Origin: Cohnella cholangitidis
Lineage (GTDB): Bacteria > Bacillota > Bacilli > Paenibacillales > Paenibacillaceae
DNA: 64,000 bases
Direction: 5' to 3'
Assembly: GCF_014107495.1 (NCBI RefSeq)
Contig: NZ_CP041969.1
Coordinates: 6,125,501-6,189,500 of the forward strand
Made by a program: the position numbers and the translations under genes
Notes under the pieces: generated by a model
What the model was told of the DNA's origin: nothing
Database searches by the model: none
Seen by the model: the letters and a program-made list of their open reading frames with translations, nothing else
In this document: in pieces, positions 53,029 to 62,147 of the stretch
Layout of the letters: each line of letters opens with the position of its first letter
Numbering within the stretch: the stretch's first letter is position 1

Positions 53029-54033
53029 ATGGTTATGCTGCCTAAGGTAAACGAGCTCGGTTTTTTTGAAATTCGTCTGGAGTCGATCGGCGGGCTAGGT
53101 GCCAATCTGGCAGGCAAAATGCTAGCGGAAGCGGGAGTCATGGGCGTAGGGTTGAACGGAGTAAGCTTCAGCTCTTACGGCTCGGAGAAGAAAGGATCGC
53201 CGGTAAAGGCGCACATTCGATTCTGCGACATTAACACGCGGATTCGGGATACGTCCCCGGTAGAGAGGCCGCATGTCATCGGCATTTTTCACGAGAACCT
53301 GTCCAAGACCGTCAACGTCATTTCCGGGATGTATGAAGACAGCATCGTGCTGGTCAACTCCAAGAAATCTCCCGAACAGCTCAAGGACCAGTTCAAACTG
53401 AAGGGCGGCATTATCGCCGTTGTTGACGCGACGGGCATCGCCATGAGCGAGAATAATCGCGTAAACATGGCCATGCTGGGCGGATTGTTCCGTCTCTGCG
53501 GATTCCTCGATGCGGAATTCATGAAGGGAGTCATTCGCAAATCTTTGGAGAAAAAATATCCGGCTGCCGTACAGCCGGCATTGAACACGTTTCAACGAGG
53601 CTACGACGAGGTGAAATTTCAAACTTACGAGCTGGCGGACGGGGATGCGATGCCGGATTTCATACGGATGGACACGCCGGTACTTGGTTACGAGACGCAG
53701 CCGATAGGCGGATTGGTTATTAATCCGGGCAATAGCATTTTGAAGGATTTGAGCATTTCCCGCGCCGGTATGATGCCGCACTTCGCTGACGACAAATGCA
53801 TTCATTGCGCGGCATGCGATAATGTCTGCCCGGATTTCTGCTTCGTATGGGAAGAGCAGACGGACAAGAAGGGCAGACCGCAAATGTTTCTTCAGGGCAT
53901 CGATTATCAATATTGCAAGGGATGCCTGAAATGCGTCCAAGCCTGTCCGACGGAAGCCCTTTCCTCTGAATTGGAAGAGGACGGTTACGCGGAAGGCCAT
54001 CGAGTGCCGCATAAATTCCATTTGGCGATTTAA
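53029..54033 (+). CDS. 2-oxoacid:ferredoxin oxidoreductase, fused gamma-delta subunit
   Basis: The N-terminal 200 residues match the gamma (PorG/VorC) domain, beginning FFEIRLESIGGLGANLAG. The C-terminal part is a delta-type ferredoxin with two 4Fe-4S motifs, CIHCAACDNVCP and CKGCLKCVQACP. Gamma and delta are thus fused in one chain of 334 residues. The start is taken as ATG 53029; AAAGGGG lies 13 bases upstream, and ATG 53035 is also possible. It is followed 79 bp later by the fused alpha-beta gene, which supplies the TPP site. Electron acceptor (ferredoxin or flavodoxin) is inferred from family knowledge. Confidence 0.9.
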   Translation: MVMLPKVNELGFFEIRLESIGGLGANLAGKMLAEAGVMGVGLNGVSFSSYGSEKKGSPVKAHIRFCDINTRIRDTSPVERPHVIGIFHENLSKTVNVISGMYEDSIVLVNSKKSPEQLKDQFKLKGGIIAVVDATGIAMSENNRVNMAMLGGLFRLCGFLDAEFMKGVIRKSLEKKYPAAVQPALNTFQRGYDEVKFQTYELADGDAMPDFIRMDTPVLGYETQPIGGLVINPGNSILKDLSISRAGMMPHFADDKCIHCAACDNVCPDFCFVWEEQTDKKGRPQMFLQGIDYQYCKGCLKCVQACPTEALSSELEEDGYAEGHRVPHKFHLAI

Positions 54034-54112
54034 GCAGAGTGCAAGAGTTCGAAGAGAGATAGAACGTCTAGCGTTCGTTCAACGAGAAACCGATAGGAAA
54101 GGTGGAGTCTGA

Positions 54113-56422
54113 ATGTCGATCGATATTCGCAAGGAAACGGTCCGTCAAGGTACCGTAGAGCAACGAATCGTCTATGAATCAGGCAACGAGATGGCCGCAT
54201 ACGCCGCACACCAGATTAACTATCACGTCATGGGATACTTCCCGATATCGCCGTCGACGGAAGTCGCGCAATTTCTCGATCTCATGAAAGCGAACGGACA
54301 GCATGATATCGTCTTGATTCCGGCGGATGGAGAGCACGGTTCGGCGGGCGTCTGTTACGGCGCCTCGACCGCTGGCGGCCGAGTGTTTAACGCAACGTCG
54401 GCAAACGGCTATTTGTACATGCTGGAGCAGATGCCCGTACAATCGGGAACGCGTTTTCCGATGGTCTTGAATCTCGTTTGTCGTTCCGTTTCGGGACCGC
54501 TCGATATTCACGGCGACCATTCGGATTTGTATTTCGCCTTGAATACGGGCTGGCCGATCGTGCTGTGCCGCGACCCGCAAGCCGTATACGATATGAATAT
54601 TATCGCGTTGAAGCTCGCGGAGGATCCCGAAGTCCGCTTGCCGGTACTCGTAGCTTCCGACGGTTACTTTACGAGCCATCAGAAGCGCCGGGTTATGACC
54701 TTCACTCACAGGGAGGACGTGCAAAGATTCGTCGGGGAGCGTCCGCCAGAAGGATTCCAGCACGTGCTTGACCGGAACAATCCGATTACTGTCGGACCTT
54801 ACATGAACGAACCGGACTATATTAACAACTGTTATCAGCAGAGCATGGCCATGTATCGCGCGGAAGCCGTCTATGATCGCATACAGAAGGAATACGCGGA
54901 ATTAACGGGCAGGGAATATCCAATTCTCGAGCTTTACCGGATGGAGGATGCGGAAGTCGCCGTATTTCTGCTGAATTCGTCGGCCGAGATCATAAAAGAC
55001 GTCGTCGACCAGCTGCGTTCCCAAGGCATCAAAGCGGGAGCTATTTCTCCGAATATAATCCGTCCGTTCCCGGCGAAGGCGATTACAGAAGCGTTGAAGA
55101 ACGTAAAAGCGGTCACGGTAGGAGACCGCGCCGATTCTTACGGCGGCCATGGCGGCAATATGGTTATGGAAGTACGGGCCGCGCTTCAACAATACGGCAA
55201 TTCGACCACGTTGGTCATTAGCCGGATTTACGGTTTGGGAGGGAAGGACTTCTATGCCGAGGACGGCATGCAAATGTTCGAGTTCGCTATCGACGCGATG
55301 AAGAAGGGTTTCGTCGAGAAGCCGTACGATTACCATGGCATTACGGCGGGCGATCCGGCAAAAGCTCCGAAACGGGTGCTCGAGCCTATGAAGTACGAAG
55401 ATTTGAAGACCGGACTTATCACGGTGACTCCCGACGAGACGACGGGCAAAGTCAATGTAAGGATTCCGCCGCTTCGTTCGTTGACCAAGAAGCCGAAACG
55501 GATCGCACCGGGACATGGGGCATGTCCGGGTTGCGGGATCTTCTCCGGGCTGGAATTGTTCTTCAAGGGGATCGAGGGCGATATCGTCGCCTTGTTCCAT
55601 ACGGGCTGCGCGATGGTCGTGACGACGGGGTATCCTTATTCGGCGCATAAGGCGACTTACATCCATAACTTGTTCCAGAACGGTGCTGCGACGATGTCTG
55701 GGGTCGTGGAGATGTTTCACGAGCGGAAGCGTCGCGGAGAGTTAGATGAATACGGTTTGAAGGATGATTTTACCTTCGTTATGATTACAGGGGACGGAGG
55801 AATGGATATCGGCATGGGACCGGCGATCGGTGCCGCTCTTCGCAACCACCGGATGATCATTCTCGAGTACGATAACGAAGGATATATGAATACGGGAGCG
55901 CAGCTTTCTTATTCCACCCCGATGGGCCACCGGACTTCGACGTCCAACGTGGGCAAGCATCAAGGAGGCAAAGTATTCCACCATAAGGATACGGCGCAGA
56001 TTATGGCCGCAACGAATATTCCTTACGTATTCACGGGGAGCGAAGCCAGTCCGCAGGATCTTGTTAGGAAAGGCGCCAAGGCGCAATGGTACGCGCAGAA
56101 CGTGGGAATGGTATACGGTAAAATATTGATCACTTGTCCGTTGAACTGGCTGTCCGAAGACAAGGACGGCGCGGATATTATCGATTATGCGGTGAACACT
56201 TGCTTCTTCCCGCTCTATGAGGTCGAGAGAGGCATTACGACGATTACGTATAACCCCGAAGAGAAAGGGAAAAGGGTTCCCGTAGGCGATTGGTTGAAGA
56301 TGATGGGCAAAACGAAGCATCTGTCCAAACCGGAATACGCGGAAACGCTAAGAGAGTTCGAGAACGAGATCGAGCGGCGCTGGAACATGTTGAAGGCGAA
56401 GCACGAGAACCCTTATTTGTAG
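54113..56422 (+). CDS. 2-oxoacid:ferredoxin oxidoreductase, fused alpha-beta subunit
   Basis: Large chain of 769 residues. Residues about 15-420 are the alpha (pyrimidine-binding and transketolase C-like) part, with YFPISPSTEVAQF and PADGEHGSAGVCYGA. Residues about 475-740 are the beta part, with the cysteine cluster GHGACPGCGIF and TPP/Mg motif GDGGMDIGMG followed by EYDNEGYMNTG. A fourth cysteine (HTGCAMV) completes the beta Fe-S cluster ligands. GAAAGGTGG precedes the ATG. Pyruvate or another 2-oxoacid may be the substrate. The same genome region also has pdhABCD. Confidence 0.9.
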   Translation: MSIDIRKETVRQGTVEQRIVYESGNEMAAYAAHQINYHVMGYFPISPSTEVAQFLDLMKANGQHDIVLIPADGEHGSAGVCYGASTAGGRVFNATSANGYLYMLEQMPVQSGTRFPMVLNLVCRSVSGPLDIHGDHSDLYFALNTGWPIVLCRDPQAVYDMNIIALKLAEDPEVRLPVLVASDGYFTSHQKRRVMTFTHREDVQRFVGERPPEGFQHVLDRNNPITVGPYMNEPDYINNCYQQSMAMYRAEAVYDRIQKEYAELTGREYPILELYRMEDAEVAVFLLNSSAEIIKDVVDQLRSQGIKAGAISPNIIRPFPAKAITEALKNVKAVTVGDRADSYGGHGGNMVMEVRAALQQYGNSTTLVISRIYGLGGKDFYAEDGMQMFEFAIDAMKKGFVEKPYDYHGITAGDPAKAPKRVLEPMKYEDLKTGLITVTPDETTGKVNVRIPPLRSLTKKPKRIAPGHGACPGCGIFSGLELFFKGIEGDIVALFHTGCAMVVTTGYPYSAHKATYIHNLFQNGAATMSGVVEMFHERKRRGELDEYGLKDDFTFVMITGDGGMDIGMGPAIGAALRNHRMIILEYDNEGYMNTGAQLSYSTPMGHRTSTSNVGKHQGGKVFHHKDTAQIMAATNIPYVFTGSEASPQDLVRKGAKAQWYAQNVGMVYGKILITCPLNWLSEDKDGADIIDYAVNTCFFPLYEVERGITTITYNPEEKGKRVPVGDWLKMMGKTKHLSKPEYAETLREFENEIERRWNMLKAKHENPYL

Positions 56423-56436
56423 GGGGGAAACTTGCA

Positions 56437-56733
56437 ATGCCATTCGCGTTAAAGCATACGGCGACGGGAACGCTTCTATCCTGCGTCCAGAGGAATGGGT
56501 ATAAGTTGGCTTACTACGGGCTGATGCTGTGGGAGCAGTCTCCGGAACAGCGCGAAATCGCGGAGGCATTGGCGGAAGCGGGAATCGCCCCGCATGAAGA
56601 AGCTGGAACGGCTAGCGATTGGGAAGTGTTGGCTTTGTCGGAATATGAAGCAAAGATCGCTAACGTCAAGCTGCGCAACGATCCGCGTAAAGTCGTTTAT
56701 TACCGTGACGGGGTTATCACAGCGGTCGATTAG
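56437..56733 (+). CDS. Small conserved protein of unknown function, linked to the oxidoreductase
   Basis: A 98-residue soluble protein, not recognised, starting 14 bp after the oxidoreductase gene, with GGGGGG eight bases before the ATG. It opens MPFALKHTATGTLLSC and ends with KVVYYRDGVITAVD, a beta-strand pattern. No cysteine cluster is present (a single Cys). Being the last gene of the operon it might assist the oxidoreductase, but that is guesswork from position. Confidence 0.7.
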   Translation: MPFALKHTATGTLLSCVQRNGYKLAYYGLMLWEQSPEQREIAEALAEAGIAPHEEAGTASDWEVLALSEYEAKIANVKLRNDPRKVVYYRDGVITAVD

Positions 56734-56825
56734 GTCCAAAGCCAGTAAAATTTTTATAAGAAATCAATGAGGAAAAGAAGAGATACATGCCCCGCCAAAA
56801 CTAAATTCGATTAAGAATGAGATGA

Positions 56826-56875
56826 AGGTGCCCCTAAGTCATTTTGAAATGACTTTTGGGGCACCTCCTGTTTTA
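56826..56875. terminator. Long bidirectional terminator hairpin
   Basis: AGGTGCCCC, AAGTCATTT and their complements form a stem of about 18 bp with small bulges around TG. T residues follow on the plus strand. It lies between the convergent oxidoreductase operon and the serine hydrolase. Confidence 0.88.
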
Positions 56876-57823
56876 TTATGATTCACGCAAAGACATTCCT
56901 AGAAGCTGTTTAAACAATCGATAGGGCAAAAAAGTTTGTTTATACAAGGTGCTCGCGAACGTGACGATAAGCTCTTGCTCGGGGACGACGAAAATATATT
57001 GGCCTCCGTACCCCATGGCAAAGTAAACGGCAGGAGATAATGGCTGTTGCTGGTCATCCGCCATTACCCACCAATGATAGCCATAAGATCCAATATGCTC
57101 GTATGTGTGATACCTGGCTTTCGTGCTTTCGCTAATCCATCGTTCCGGAACGATTTGCATGCTGTTCCGTTTTCCTTGATGAAGCATCAATTGTCCGAGC
57201 TTCATTAGATCAGGCGCCTTCAACTCAAGTCCGAATCCGCCGATCACGATGCCTTTGGCGTCGGAATACCAACGGTATTGTTCGATTCCGAGCGGCTTGA
57301 ACAATAAACTTTCCGCGTATTCCGAGGTCGTCATCCCTGAAACCTGTTGCAAGATGCCGCTGAGCAGATGCGAACTTCCCGAGTCGTAAAACATCCTTCT
57401 GCCAGGCGCGTATTTCATCGGGCGAGAGAGGATGAAGCGCACCCAGTTCGGACTATTGATCATCGGATTCGGCAGCCCGCCCCAATCTCCCATTTCCGGC
57501 CAATCCCAACCGGGGGTCATCGTAAGCAGGTTCTCGATCGTAATCGCGTTCTTGTCCGACGAAGCCGCATCGGAATAATACTCGGAGATCGGAACGTCTA
57601 TGCCCGGGATTTCGCCGCGTTCGATGGCTATTCCGACAAGCAGGCCGAGCACGCTTTTGGTAATGGAGTTGATCTTATGAAGCTTATCTTTGGAATGGGA
57701 GTTACGGGCATGCGTATAGATAACCCTATCGCGCAGGAATACTTCGCAGCAGTCGATTTTCGTTTTGGAAACTTGCTGGTCCAAGAAGTCAAGGTTGAGG
57801 GAAATGGTCAATCGATTTGCCAC
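56876..57823 (-). CDS. Serine hydrolase, class C beta-lactamase family
   Basis: Penicillin-binding-protein-like esterase. The first motif SITKS has the nucleophilic Ser and Lys (about residues 52-55), the second is FYDSGSSH (Y-x-S), and GYGGQ stands at the third motif. There is no signal peptide, so it is probably a cytoplasmic esterase or peptidase rather than a beta-lactamase. Length is 315. It follows another minus-strand gene by 18 bp and probably shares its transcript. Confidence 0.9.
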   Translation of the reverse strand: MANRLTISLNLDFLDQQVSKTKIDCCEVFLRDRVIYTHARNSHSKDKLHKINSITKSVLGLLVGIAIERGEIPGIDVPISEYYSDAASSDKNAITIENLLTMTPGWDWPEMGDWGGLPNPMINSPNWVRFILSRPMKYAPGRRMFYDSGSSHLLSGILQQVSGMTTSEYAESLLFKPLGIEQYRWYSDAKGIVIGGFGLELKAPDLMKLGQLMLHQGKRNSMQIVPERWISESTKARYHTYEHIGSYGYHWWVMADDQQQPLSPAVYFAMGYGGQYIFVVPEQELIVTFASTLYKQTFLPYRLFKQLLGMSLRES

Positions 57824-57841
57824 CTAATATTTATAGTTTCG

Positions 57842-58378
57842 CTAGTTATCCGGGAGAATGGAAGCTTCTTTACGTCCGTTCGTCCGAATTAAATCGGTTA
57901 CCTTCTGCAGGCGCAACACTTCGTTAGGCTTAAGTTCGCGTTGAAAGTATCCATACATATAGGCCGCTTCAAGGAAGCCGAGCCCGGGATAACAGACGAC
58001 CTGTTGATGTGAATAAGGGTTATCGAGCAGCACCTGCCATTCTCCTTCCCGCCGGTTAGCGGGAATAGTAGCGAGAGCTTCGTTCTTGGCGAGAGAGATG
58101 AGCTCGAATTCGTCCCAGACGGCGCTCCAAGAGGGGCTGAACCGTTCCGGCGCCGGGAACAACGAACGCGCTCGCGAAATTTTCATCCTCAACTTATCGG
58201 CCTCGACGTCCGAGTAATTTTTCAAGCCATTACGAAAGTCCTCGATGAACGTATAGAAGGCAAAATATCCTGCAGCTTCCATTGCTAATCTAAACGATAG
58301 CTCATCTTCAAGGCGAGCGATTTGCATATAATGGTTGAAGGTTACCTCAGACATCCTTGACAACTCCTTAACAGACAT
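57842..58378 (-). CDS. Conserved protein of unknown function
   Basis: A 178-residue soluble, mostly helical protein that I do not recognise. It opens MSVKELSRMSEVTFNHY, has a Phe/Tyr-rich segment AAGYFAFYTFIEDF and a Trp-containing middle (SPSWSAVWDEFEL), and ends with TNGRKEASILPDN. No motifs of an enzyme are seen. It precedes the serine hydrolase gene on the same strand by 18 bp. It diverges from the next plus-strand gene, with a 10-bp palindrome ACCGTACGGT (about 58407) in between. Confidence 0.7.
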   Translation of the reverse strand: MSVKELSRMSEVTFNHYMQIARLEDELSFRLAMEAAGYFAFYTFIEDFRNGLKNYSDVEADKLRMKISRARSLFPAPERFSPSWSAVWDEFELISLAKNEALATIPANRREGEWQVLLDNPYSHQQVVCYPGLGFLEAAYMYGYFQRELKPNEVLRLQKVTDLIRTNGRKEASILPDN

Positions 58379-58498
58379 AATATGTCAACGATCTTTGAAT
58401 ATTATACCGTACGGTGTGGCATTGCGCCCGGCTTTTTTATGATATAATGAGAAACAATGCGCAAGACCGCGGAAAGCTTTATGGGAGGGAAACACGAG

Positions 58499-59023
58499 AT
58501 GAGTCGGCGTTTTGTGATCGAAGCTGTAATGATCGCTATTTACGGGCAGTTGCTTCTACCGAAGCGTCCTGTCGAATACAGATTACCTTATACGTCGGTC
58601 ATGGAGCTCTATGATATGAAAGATAGCCCAGAGCCGGTCATGCCTGAACCGGATGACGACGCGTACGTGAAGTCCAAAATCGGAGAAATGATTAGTTATT
58701 TCGAAGATCCGTTTAATAAGAAGAAGATAGAACGCGCATTAATGGCACCGTGGCGAGAAAGCCCGCCGTTGCCGATCAATGACCATGTATCGCTAGTTAT
58801 CGTTAACGCGGCAGAGAACATGCAGTACGGGGAATTGTTTGACCCGATCGAAACGGAAATCATCCTCATGTCGATTCGTTTGCAAAGTCCTGTGTTGACC
58901 GATCAAATCGAATTCCAGGACAAAGTCGTGCAGAATGCCATTCCGGTGCAACTCTTCGACATCGATGATTTCGAATTCGCAGTAGAAGAGGGAACGAACG
59001 CGACGGGCGAGTACACGGAATAA
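58499..59023 (+). CDS. Conserved protein of unknown function
   Basis: A 174-residue acidic protein not recognised, starting MSRRFVIEAVMIAIYGQLL at ATG 58499 after GGGAGGGAAA. A TATAAT lies at 58443-58448. The N-terminal segment is hydrophobic but contains charged residues and is unlikely to span the membrane. The middle is rich in Pro, Asp and Glu (EPVMPEPDDDAY), and the C-terminal part is predicted beta-rich. It is monocistronic with its own terminator. Confidence 0.72.
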   Translation: MSRRFVIEAVMIAIYGQLLLPKRPVEYRLPYTSVMELYDMKDSPEPVMPEPDDDAYVKSKIGEMISYFEDPFNKKKIERALMAPWRESPPLPINDHVSLVIVNAAENMQYGELFDPIETEIILMSIRLQSPVLTDQIEFQDKVVQNAIPVQLFDIDDFEFAVEEGTNATGEYTE

Positions 59024-59025
59024 GG

Positions 59026-59053
59026 AAGCTGCCGAGATTCTCGGCAGCTTTTG
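59026..59053 (+). terminator. Rho-independent terminator
   Basis: AGCTGCCGAG and CTCGGCAGCT form a 10-bp stem with a small loop, followed by TTTTG. Confidence 0.9.
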
Positions 59054-59174
59054 CTTCTCCGATTAACAATATTTATGCCTTTCTATCCTTGTCGGAATCG
59101 TCTATGACATAAACTTTCTCCCGTAATTCCGAAGGACTGCGGAGGCCGTTTATGCTTGATTGGAGGGAATGTTG

Positions 59175-61139
59175 GTGAATCATCTATTTGCCCGTTGGAT
59201 GGCGAAGAGATTACATAGGCGACAGAAGCTTGAGCAAGCGCTTCGCTGGTATGAAAAATGGGGAGTCGCCAAGATGTCTTTGGACGAACGGGTGGATTAT
59301 GCCGGCCTGCTGCATGACAACGACAAATCGGAAAAGGCAGTCAGCTTATTGACGGAATTGCTGAAGCAACAAGAGTTCCCTCATGCGTACGAAAGACGAG
59401 CCCATATTTATAATGAGCTTGGTAAAGACGAGGAAGCGATCGCGGACATGAACGCTGCGATCAGAGTCGATTCGGAGCCCTATATTTACTGGTATACGAG
59501 AGCGATAGCCTATCACGATCGGGGACAATACGAGTTTGCCGTTCGCGATTTCAAGGAAGCGCTGAATAGAAGGGAAGATTCGAAGGCTTCTACCTATTAC
59601 GAATTAGGCAACGTATATATGAAGCTAGGCCAGTTCGAGGATGCGGAAGCCTGCTATCGGGAAGCGACCGCCGATCCGGCGAAAGCGATTCCACATTATT
59701 ATTACAGGCAAGCCCAAGCGCTGGAACAAATGAACCGCACGGAAGAAGCCCAATCCGTTATTGCGGAAGCGATCAATCTGCAGGATCAGTGGCAGAGGTT
59801 AGACGACCGAGGAGCGGCTAATCTCAAATCGAGGACGAATTATTCTCATGCCGCCGTCGCGAGTTTCATTAAGGGCGTAAAGGATGAATTCGGTTTTCGG
59901 TTATTCCAATCCAAGCTGTACGAGAATAACGGGGATTTAATGACGGCTCTAAGTTCGATCAATCAAGCGTTGCGGTCTTATCCTCAAGCGGGGGAGCTTC
60001 TGCTTCGTAAAGGCAATATACTCAGGCAGCTTGAACGTTTCGAGGAAGCGATGGCCATCCTAGAAGAGCTTAAAAACAGTAATCCGTTATGGTTGCCGGT
60101 TTATATGGAATTAAGCAGCGTTCACCGTTCCAAAGGCCAGTACGAGGAAATGATTCAAGAGCTTCAAGCGGCAAAGCGGCATTTTCCGGATCATACGGTT
60201 GTTCGATTCTGGCTTACGGATGCTCTTCGGGAAGCAGGGCGGGCAGAGGAAGCTCGCATGGAAAACGAAGAGTTGACCGAGATCGAGCCGGACGATCCTC
60301 TTAACTGGAAGCAGCGCGCGGAAATCTCGATCGACGCCGAACGCTATCAAGACGCCGAGGATGCGTATTCCAGAGCTCTTCAGCTAGAGGAGTCGGCTGA
60401 CTTCTACATGCGCCGCAGTTACTCTCGTTACATGGAGGACCGATTCGAAGAGGCGATGCTTGACATTCAAGCGACGGTAAAGCTCGATGAAAGCCTGCTT
60501 AAGGAAAGCAAAACGGCGTATGCGTTAGGCGAGCTCTACGTAGGAATGGGGAATTGGGAGCTTGCGGAAGCCGAATATTCAAGGGCGTTAGCGCTAGAAC
60601 CGGACAATCCCGTCATCTATGAACGACGGGCGCGTACCCGATTTGCCGACAATCGTCTGGCGGATGCTTTGGAGGATTGCAATCGGGGGTTGCAGATCGA
60701 CATTATGAACGCCCGATTAACATGGCTTAGAGGGTTGATCCAGTATCGGCTGGACGATCATGAGGCCGCGCTGGTCGATTCGTTAGCTTACGCCGAGCTT
60801 CTGCCGGAAGATTCGCAGGGGCATTATAATTTAGGGCTGATCTACAATCATCTAGACCGCTATGACGAAGCTATCGCGTCCTTCACCAAAGTCATCGAAC
60901 TGAATCCGTTCGAAGCCCAAGCGTACTTGGAGAGAGCATCGATCCTCTATCACCATTCCTTCGATCGCATTCGCGCAACCGACGATTTGGCCCAATGGCT
61001 GCTTTATGCCGGCGGAGAGAAACCGCAAGGAGACCGCTTCGCGTTGCTAAACGAGATTCGAGGATTCGACGACGAGATGCGGGAGCGGGCTAAGGAGCAA
61101 TTCCTCCAAGTATATGGAAGCAGCAGGTACCTGTCGTGA
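59175..61139 (+). CDS. Tetratricopeptide repeat protein
   Basis: A 654-residue soluble protein built mainly of 34-residue TPR units, roughly a dozen by eye, for example ERRAHIYNELGKDEEAIADM and LGELYVGMGNWELAEAEYS. No catalytic or DNA-binding domain and no signal peptide is present. The start is GTG 59175, placed correctly after GGAGGG; TTG 59160 and ATG 59169 in the same frame overlap or precede that site. TPR superhelices mediate protein contacts; partners are unknown. It stands alone. Confidence 0.9.
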   Translation: MNHLFARWMAKRLHRRQKLEQALRWYEKWGVAKMSLDERVDYAGLLHDNDKSEKAVSLLTELLKQQEFPHAYERRAHIYNELGKDEEAIADMNAAIRVDSEPYIYWYTRAIAYHDRGQYEFAVRDFKEALNRREDSKASTYYELGNVYMKLGQFEDAEACYREATADPAKAIPHYYYRQAQALEQMNRTEEAQSVIAEAINLQDQWQRLDDRGAANLKSRTNYSHAAVASFIKGVKDEFGFRLFQSKLYENNGDLMTALSSINQALRSYPQAGELLLRKGNILRQLERFEEAMAILEELKNSNPLWLPVYMELSSVHRSKGQYEEMIQELQAAKRHFPDHTVVRFWLTDALREAGRAEEARMENEELTEIEPDDPLNWKQRAEISIDAERYQDAEDAYSRALQLEESADFYMRRSYSRYMEDRFEEAMLDIQATVKLDESLLKESKTAYALGELYVGMGNWELAEAEYSRALALEPDNPVIYERRARTRFADNRLADALEDCNRGLQIDIMNARLTWLRGLIQYRLDDHEAALVDSLAYAELLPEDSQGHYNLGLIYNHLDRYDEAIASFTKVIELNPFEAQAYLERASILYHHSFDRIRATDDLAQWLLYAGGEKPQGDRFALLNEIRGFDDEMRERAKEQFLQVYGSSRYLS

Positions 61140-61232
61140 GATTAGGCGTGATAACGCGACTATGTTAAAATGATCAAATAGATATAATTACGATTAATGA
61201 AGTTCGTATAGAATCTTGAAAATTGGAGTGAT

Positions 61233-62147
61233 ATGCGCATGAAATATAGAGTGCTTGGAAAAACCGGTTTGAAGGTGTCCGTCGTAGGCGTCGGGACTTG
61301 GCAATTCGGAGGGGAATGGGGAAGAGCTTACGAGCAGCATGAAGCGAAAGCCATTTTGAACCGTGCGCAAGAGCTCGGAATCAACCTGATCGACACGGCG
61401 GAATGTTATGGGGATCATCTCTCGGAATCGCTTATCGGCGAAGCCATCCGCGGGAATCGGCATGAATGGGTCGTCGCGACGAAGTTCGGCCATCATTTCC
61501 ACCGCAACTTCGATCGTACCGACGTATACGATCCGGCCGACGTCGTTAAGCAGCTAGAGCTGTCGCTAAGGGCGTTGAAAACGGACTACGTGGATTTATA
61601 TCAATTCCATTCCGGACCGGACGCTTCCTTTGATCGTAATGATTTATGGGAGACGTTAGATAAACAAGTCCAAGCGGGCAAAATTCGCCATCTCGGCATT
61701 TCTATCGGGTCGAACGAGAATATTCACCAAACGTCCCAAGCAACCAAAGTGAATGCCGGGGCTATTCAAGTCGTCTATAATCGATTAGATCGGAAGCCGG
61801 AGAAGGAAGTTTTCCCCTCCTGTATAGAACAGAACTTAGGAGTGTTGGCGCGGGTTCCGCTTGCCAGCGGGTTGCTTAGCGGCAAGTACAAACCGGGTGC
61901 GACCTTTGCGTCCGATGACGTCAGATCGAGAAGAGATGCGGCTTTGCTTGAACAACAGATGAAGGAAGTAGATGCGATCGGTCGCGAAGAAGTGCCGGAA
62001 GGAACGGATATGGCGGCATGGGCTCTTGCTTGGTGCCTTCAACATCCTGCGGTTACTAGCGTTATTCCGGGCTGTAAGGACGTCGCGCAGGTGGAAGCGA
62101 ACGCGGCCGCGGTCGAGCTTGTGGAGGCGGGTTATCCGCATGATTAA
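61233..62147 (+). CDS. Aldo/keto reductase
   Basis: NADPH-dependent TIM-barrel oxidoreductase. The catalytic tetrad is D54, Y59, K84 and H126 (LIDTAECYG, VATKFG, YQFHSG). The conserved VIPG and KVRHLG-like KIRHLGIS segments are present. The 304-residue length is usual. ATG 61233 and ATG 61239 are both possible starts. Its end overlaps the next gene by 8 bp. Substrate unknown. Confidence 0.94.
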   Translation: MRMKYRVLGKTGLKVSVVGVGTWQFGGEWGRAYEQHEAKAILNRAQELGINLIDTAECYGDHLSESLIGEAIRGNRHEWVVATKFGHHFHRNFDRTDVYDPADVVKQLELSLRALKTDYVDLYQFHSGPDASFDRNDLWETLDKQVQAGKIRHLGISIGSNENIHQTSQATKVNAGAIQVVYNRLDRKPEKEVFPSCIEQNLGVLARVPLASGLLSGKYKPGATFASDDVRSRRDAALLEQQMKEVDAIGREEVPEGTDMAAWALAWCLQHPAVTSVIPGCKDVAQVEANAAAVELVEAGYPHD

